Positions 59,894 through 64,000 of a stretch of DNA of 64,000 nt are shown piece after piece. The translations under genes and the position numbers were made by a program. The notes beneath the pieces were generated by a model, which worked only from the letters and a program-made list of their open reading frames with translations, made no database searches and was not told where the DNA came from. Within the stretch, counting starts at the first letter, position 1. Each line of letters begins with the position of its first letter. This DNA comes from Pseudomonadota bacterium. GTDB taxonomy: Bacteria; Desulfobacterota; Desulfobacteria; Desulfobacterales; Desulfolunaceae. Location: contig JAHIRD010000141.1 of the NCBI GenBank assembly GCA_018818835.1, forward strand, positions 68,608 through 132,607, in the 5' to 3' direction.

Positions 59894-60685
59894 TCACTCG
59901 AATTCAGCGGGTGATCGGGAATCTGCAATGTGGAGTTTGACGCCGGATTCCCGGATGAGTTCTAAAAATTCTTCGGGGGGTGGGCAGTCGGTAAAAAGGT
60001 CACTGACCTCCGAGATATGACCGATGCGGGTCATGGCGCTGCGACCGAATTTGGTATGATCCGCCACAAGAAAAACCTTGCGTGAATTGGCAATGATGGC
60101 CCGTGTGACCTGGACTTCGTTATAGTCGAAATCAATGAGGGTTCCATCCGGGTCAATGCCGGCCACACTGATGATGCCGAAATCCACCTTGAACTGGTTG
60201 ATGAAATCAATGGTTGCTTCGCCGGTGATGCCCAGGTCATGGTTCCGGATGATGCCGCCTGCCATGAAAATTTCAAATTCCCCGTTGACGCTTAAAATTG
60301 AGGCAACATTGATGTTGTTGGTGATCACCCGGATACCTGTTTTGGATAATATGGCGCGGGCCACTTCTTCGGTGGAGGTTCCGATGTCCAGGAACAGGGA
60401 GGCATGATTGGGGATGTGCATGGCAACGTGCTGGGCCACCCGTATTTTCTCTTCCGAACACAGGGAACGCCTCACCGAATAGGTGGTGTTCCGGGCGCTG
60501 GTATTGGGACCGGCTCCACCGTGGTAACGCCTTAACAGTCCGTCCGTACTCAACTGGTTGATGTCCCTGCGGATGGTCTGGGGTGTGACGTTGAAATGCT
60601 GTGACAACCGTTCGATGGCAACATAGCCTTTTTCCTGGACCATATCGAGAATCTGTTTCTGACGGGATGGCAGTTTGTGTTCCAA
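59894..60685 (-). CDS. DeoR/GlpR-family transcriptional regulator
   Basis: About 263 residues if it starts at TTG 60685, which lies 10 nt after AAGGAG and gives the usual short N-terminus (MEHKLPSRQKQILDMVQEKGYV); an ATG at 60757 would add 24 residues. The helix-turn-helix is VAIERLSQHFNVTPQTIRRDINQL, followed by LLRRYHGGA, the DeoR signature. The sensor domain has FLDIGTSTEEVARAIL and VADHTKFGRSAMTRIG, typical of sugar-phosphate binding. It resembles GlpR most (FDYNEVQVTRAIIANSRKV). The glycerol genes are not nearby. Confidence 0.85.
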   Translation of the reverse strand: MEHKLPSRQKQILDMVQEKGYVAIERLSQHFNVTPQTIRRDINQLSTDGLLRRYHGGAGPNTSARNTTYSVRRSLCSEEKIRVAQHVAMHIPNHASLFLDIGTSTEEVARAILSKTGIRVITNNINVASILSVNGEFEIFMAGGIIRNHDLGITGEATIDFINQFKVDFGIISVAGIDPDGTLIDFDYNEVQVTRAIIANSRKVFLVADHTKFGRSAMTRIGHISEVSDLFTDCPPPEEFLELIRESGVKLHIADSRSPAEFE

Positions 60686-60793
60686 TGGGTTTATGCTCCT
60701 TCGATGAGGTTGTGTTCGGATATGAATGTTTTTATCATTGCTATGGCGGTAGCTCAAGGAAAATGTTCGGAAACGATCATGCGGAGGGATCTG

Positions 60794-62947
60794 TTAATCC
60801 AGATTCAAGCCTTGAAGAACAGCCGGGGCAATTCTCCGGGCATAGGATGCGATCAGGGAGGGCTCTGAATAATGATGGTTGACAGCCTCTATGGTTCCCA
60901 GTTCCTTTATTTTCGTCTGGACAAAGGTCTGGGTGGCTTTATTGCTGGGGGACCAGTTTTTTTCCCATGTGTCTGCGCGCTTTTTTTTCTTTTTTTCAGG
61001 GTCAGCCGTCTTTTTATCGGGGTTCCGGGTCTTAGGGGGCGGGCCAGGCACAGGGCCGGGGGCGTCTGAGTGTGCCCTGATAATGTCCATGATGGCGTCA
61101 CCATAGGACGTGATTTTTTGTTGACCTATTCCGGAAATTCCCATCAGGGCCGAAGGGGTTTGTGGTCGTTTTTCTGCCAGTTCCACCAGAGTGCTTTCGT
61201 GGAAAATGACATAGGGCGGGACTTTCTTTTTTGAAGCGGTTTTGGACCGGAACTCCTTGAGGGCCTGGAGCAGGCCCAGGGACGACCCGCTTTGGAGCTG
61301 GGAGGGATCGTAGGTCGAGGGCCATGTCTCTTTGGGACGACGGATAGGGCTCTTTCTTTTGGTTTTTTTCAAAGGTTTCGGATCTTTTTTGAAAAAGATC
61401 TGTGTTTCGTTTTTGAGTATGGGCCAGGAACGCTCGTTGAGTTTGAAACCACCCTGGCTTTCCTGGTCAACCGTCACATAACCACCGGCCACCAGTTGCC
61501 TGAAAATGGACCGCCATTCAGCCTCACTGTGTTCGTTTCCCATGCCGAAGGTTTTAATCAGGTTGTGGCGGAATTTTTTAATGCGTTCATCGTCTTTGCC
61601 CAGAAGCACATCGATCAGATATCCGGCTCCAAAACGTTGACCCGTTCGATAGATGCAGGACAGGGCTTTCTGGGCGGCAATGGTTCCGTCAAAGGTTTCA
61701 ACGTCACCCAGGCAGGTATCACAAAATCCGCAGTCCTCCTGGAGTTTTTCTCCAAAATAGCCTAAAAGGGCACGTCTCCGGCATTCGCTGATCTCGCAGA
61801 AGCCAAGCATGGCGGATAGTTTCTGCTGCTGAATGCGTTTGAATGCATCATTGCCCACAGAGTTTCCCAGCATCTGCCTTAAAAAGACCATGTCACCCAT
61901 ACTGTAAATTAAAAGGGCGTCGGATTTTTTACCGTCCCTTCCGGCCCGGCCTGTTTCCTGGTAATACCCTTCGATGGTTTTGGGAAGGTCCAGGTGGACC
62001 ACAAAACGGACATCGGGCTTGTCAATGCCCATGCCAAAGGCGATGGTGGCCACCATGATGGCGGATTCTTCACCAAGAAAACGGCGCTGGTTTTCCGCCC
62101 GGTCTTCGCTGTTCATCCCGGCGTGATAGGGCATGGCATGGTAGCCTTTTTGCTGTAAAAAGGCGGCCATGGCATCGACTTTTTTCCGGCTCAAGCAATA
62201 GACAATGCCCGAATCACCGGGGTGGTCCGAGTCGAGAAAGTCGGTCAGCTGTTTTTTGATATTGTCTTTGAGGATGATTCTGTAAAAGATATTGGGTCGG
62301 TCGAAACTTGCCACAAACCACCGTGCCTGCTCCATGATCAGTTTTTTGCTGATTTCATTGCGGGTCTGGGGGTCGGCCGTGGCTGTGAGGGCAATACGGG
62401 GTATCCCGGGAAAGCGTTTGAACAGCTGGGACAGCTGCATGTATTCGGGCCGGAAATCATGGCCCCACTGGGACACGCAATGGGCCTCGTCAATGGCAAA
62501 TAAAGAGATGGGGATGCGGCTTAAAAGGTTCTGAAACCCTTCGGTCATCACACGTTCCGGTGCCACGTACAAAAGATCCAGGCCCCCTTTGAGGACGTGC
62601 TGTTCAACTGCTGCAGCCTCCCTGGGCAAAAGGGTTGAATTTAAAAAACCCGCACGAATTCCCAGCTGGAGAAGGGCTGATACCTGGTCCTGCATCAGGG
62701 CGATGAGGGGGGAAATCACGATACCCGTACCGGAGCGCAACAGGGCCGGGATCTGGTAACACATGGATTTACCGCCACCTGTGGGCATGAGCACCAGGGC
62801 GTCACCCCCCTGGATAAGATGGTCAATGATGTCTTTTTGATGGCCCCTGAAGGAATCGTAGCCGAAAAAGTGCTTCAGTACAGACCCGGGGGATTCCAAG
62901 GTGTTTTGTTCGGGGAATGGCCCCTTAGTTTTTGAAGAATATGCCAT
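60794..62947 (-). CDS. recQ: ATP-dependent DNA helicase RecQ
   Basis: A 717-residue RecQ. Helicase motifs: LVLMPTGGGKSMCYQIPA (I), AIDEAHCVSQWGHDFRPEY (II), ALTATA (III), YCLSRKKVDAMA (IV), ATIAFGMGIDKPDVRFVVH (V) and YQETGRAGRDG (VI). The zinc-binding RQC region has CEISECRRRALLGYFGE and CGFCDTC. An HRDC domain (FHESTLVELAEKRPQTPSALMGI) and a basic, Pro/Lys-rich tail of about 100 residues follow. Confidence 0.93.
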   Translation of the reverse strand: MAYSSKTKGPFPEQNTLESPGSVLKHFFGYDSFRGHQKDIIDHLIQGGDALVLMPTGGGKSMCYQIPALLRSGTGIVISPLIALMQDQVSALLQLGIRAGFLNSTLLPREAAAVEQHVLKGGLDLLYVAPERVMTEGFQNLLSRIPISLFAIDEAHCVSQWGHDFRPEYMQLSQLFKRFPGIPRIALTATADPQTRNEISKKLIMEQARWFVASFDRPNIFYRIILKDNIKKQLTDFLDSDHPGDSGIVYCLSRKKVDAMAAFLQQKGYHAMPYHAGMNSEDRAENQRRFLGEESAIMVATIAFGMGIDKPDVRFVVHLDLPKTIEGYYQETGRAGRDGKKSDALLIYSMGDMVFLRQMLGNSVGNDAFKRIQQQKLSAMLGFCEISECRRRALLGYFGEKLQEDCGFCDTCLGDVETFDGTIAAQKALSCIYRTGQRFGAGYLIDVLLGKDDERIKKFRHNLIKTFGMGNEHSEAEWRSIFRQLVAGGYVTVDQESQGGFKLNERSWPILKNETQIFFKKDPKPLKKTKRKSPIRRPKETWPSTYDPSQLQSGSSLGLLQALKEFRSKTASKKKVPPYVIFHESTLVELAEKRPQTPSALMGISGIGQQKITSYGDAIMDIIRAHSDAPGPVPGPPPKTRNPDKKTADPEKKKKKRADTWEKNWSPSNKATQTFVQTKIKELGTIEAVNHHYSEPSLIASYARRIAPAVLQGLNLD

Positions 62948-63075
62948 GGCGCGCTCGGTTAAAAAAGGTGGTCCTTGAACAAATACACGATGTATTCAGG
63001 TACCACAGAGCATGGCAAAATACCAGAGACTGATATAAAAATTCATCAAAGAATGATAATCGGGTTTGCCGAAGG

Positions 63076-64000
63076 TCAGGGCGTGTTTGCCGTCTCCAAA
63101 TCCCGCTGGGTGGCAACCCGGTTCCGGCCCTTTTCCTTGGCCAGATAGAGGGACTTGTCAGACCGATCAATAAGGGCCTCCAGTGTTTCTCCCGGCTCAT
63201 ACATGGCAAGTCCCAGGGAAAGGGTGACCTTGCCCAGCCGAGTTGCTAAGGTCTGGGATTTTAATTCGGACAGATCGAAATAGGATCGGATCTGCTCTGC
63301 CACATGGAGAGCGCCGGCAAAGCCGGTCCGGGGAAGCAGGATCACAAATTCTTCACCCCCAAGCCGGGCCACAAAATCCTGGCCCTTGACCATACTTTTT
63401 ATTTTTTTTGCCACAAATTTTAAAACTTCATCCCCCACCAAATGACCGTGGGTGTCATTGAAATATTTGAAATAATCGATATCAGCCATGATCAAGGCCA
63501 GGGGTTCGGAACGGGTATTCGCATCCCGTATGACCTGTGTTGCCTCCTCCATGAAGGCCTTTCGATTGGCGATACCCGTCAGGGGGTCCTTTGCAGCTTC
63601 TTTTTTGGTGTGTTCGTATTCCTGTTGCAGGGCCTCAAGGTCCTGGGTTGTCTGTTCAAGCTTCTGCTGGATGGTTTTGCCGTATTGGACCAGGGATTTT
63701 GTCTCATCGATAATATCCTGAATGATAACGCCAAGCTTTTCACCGTTTCGATCATCAGAAAGAAGGACCATGGATCGGGAAAGAAGTTTTTCGTAATCCT
63801 CTGTGTGTATGGAAAGCCCCTGGACTTCACTGGCCAGGGTGATGAGAACCATGGTGAGCCCTTCCTGGAGTTTTTTTATTTTGACTTCGTCGTATAGAGC
63901 GCAAAATTTTGAATAAAGAACCTTGTTTTTTTCTTCGGTAAATTGGTCACCATGTTTGAGCATTATATCGATGGTTTCTTTTAACTTTGGGTTTTCACCG
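63076..64000 (-). CDS. Diguanylate cyclase (GGDEF), 5' end outside window
   Basis: The reverse-strand frame is open to the window edge (308 codons in view); an internal ATG at 63963 exists, but the coding continues upstream of it (GENPKLKETIDI), so the true start is probably beyond the edge. A helical N-terminal sensor part is followed by a coiled coil (TIQQKLEQTTQDLEALQQEYEHTKKEA), DPLTGIANRKAF, and the active site RLGGEEFVIL, which forms c-di-GMP. The inhibitory I-site (RxxD five residues upstream) is not conserved (KGQD), so product feedback may be absent. It ends 129 nt before recQ. Confidence 0.88.
   Translation of the reverse strand, partial: GENPKLKETIDIMLKHGDQFTEEKNKVLYSKFCALYDEVKIKKLQEGLTMVLITLASEVQGLSIHTEDYEKLLSRSMVLLSDDRNGEKLGVIIQDIIDETKSLVQYGKTIQQKLEQTTQDLEALQQEYEHTKKEAAKDPLTGIANRKAFMEEATQVIRDANTRSEPLALIMADIDYFKYFNDTHGHLVGDEVLKFVAKKIKSMVKGQDFVARLGGEEFVILLPRTGFAGALHVAEQIRSYFDLSELKSQTLATRLGKVTLSLGLAMYEPGETLEALIDRSDKSLYLAKEKGRNRVATQRDLETANTP

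Noticed and set aside
1-64000. tRNA or rRNA genes
   Set aside because: No cloverleaf with a GTTCRA T-loop or rRNA-like sequence was found in any intergenic stretch.

Overview
The window reads as chromosome of an anaerobic, Gram-negative sulfate-reducer-type deltaproteobacterium (Desulfobacterota, most likely Desulfobacterales). The reasons are a large Hdr/MvhD flavin and iron-sulfur electron-transfer operon, an iron-sulfur oxidoreductase that appears to use selenocysteine, a polyhydroxyalkanoate (PHA) granule locus, many envelope lipoproteins, lpxC, and dispersed hairpin repeats. No rRNA, tRNA, CRISPR array, intact transposon or prophage was seen.

Left part (1-13,420). A CCG-domain iron-sulfur oxidoreductase runs off the left edge. 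Small genes follow, with two decayed fragments (RCC1 repeats, periplasmic binding protein), a MYG1-family protein, and a minus-strand group of cysQ, a TIM-barrel glycosidase-like protein and a C39-like cysteine peptidase. Next comes a compact plus-strand cassette at 7043-12947. It encodes a TPR/Ig/FlgO-like lipoprotein, an ECF-type sigma factor, a zinc-finger anti-sigma protein and a membrane-anchored CHAT protease that carries TPRs and a second FlgO-like domain. This is one of the strongest candidates for an undescribed signalling system.

Middle (13,870-31,820). A PHA locus holds an SDR, phaC, three tiny phasins and a divergent PhaC-like hydrolase. After a chemoreceptor comes a seven-gene minus-strand operon, read from right to left: hdrC, hdrB, hdrA, mvhD, an FrhB-like subunit, a double HdrA fusion and an HdrD-like protein. 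The last gene is interrupted by an in-frame UGA followed by a near-ideal bacterial SECIS hairpin, so it is very probably one selenoprotein. A PocR-domain protein lies just upstream.

Right-middle (32,055-44,401). A plus-strand envelope cluster encodes a presenilin-like intramembrane aspartyl protease, a DUF4124-like protein, a beta-barrel protein, an M50/S2P-like metalloprotease and a gamma-glutamylcyclotransferase-like protein. A 1362-residue lipoprotein with a structured-looking leader is followed by a FadL-family porin. Then come a nested inverted-repeat element, a periplasmic binding protein and a TPR lipoprotein.

Right part (44,537-64,000) is mostly housekeeping: thrC, serS, formyl-THF cyclo-ligase, a K+ channel, pcm, a DedA-like protein, a LysR regulator, coaD, rsmD, ntrYX (with a degenerate GAFTGA loop in NtrX), a DUF4390 protein, lpxC, comM/yifB, a GlpR/DeoR-type regulator, recQ and a diguanylate cyclase cut by the right edge.
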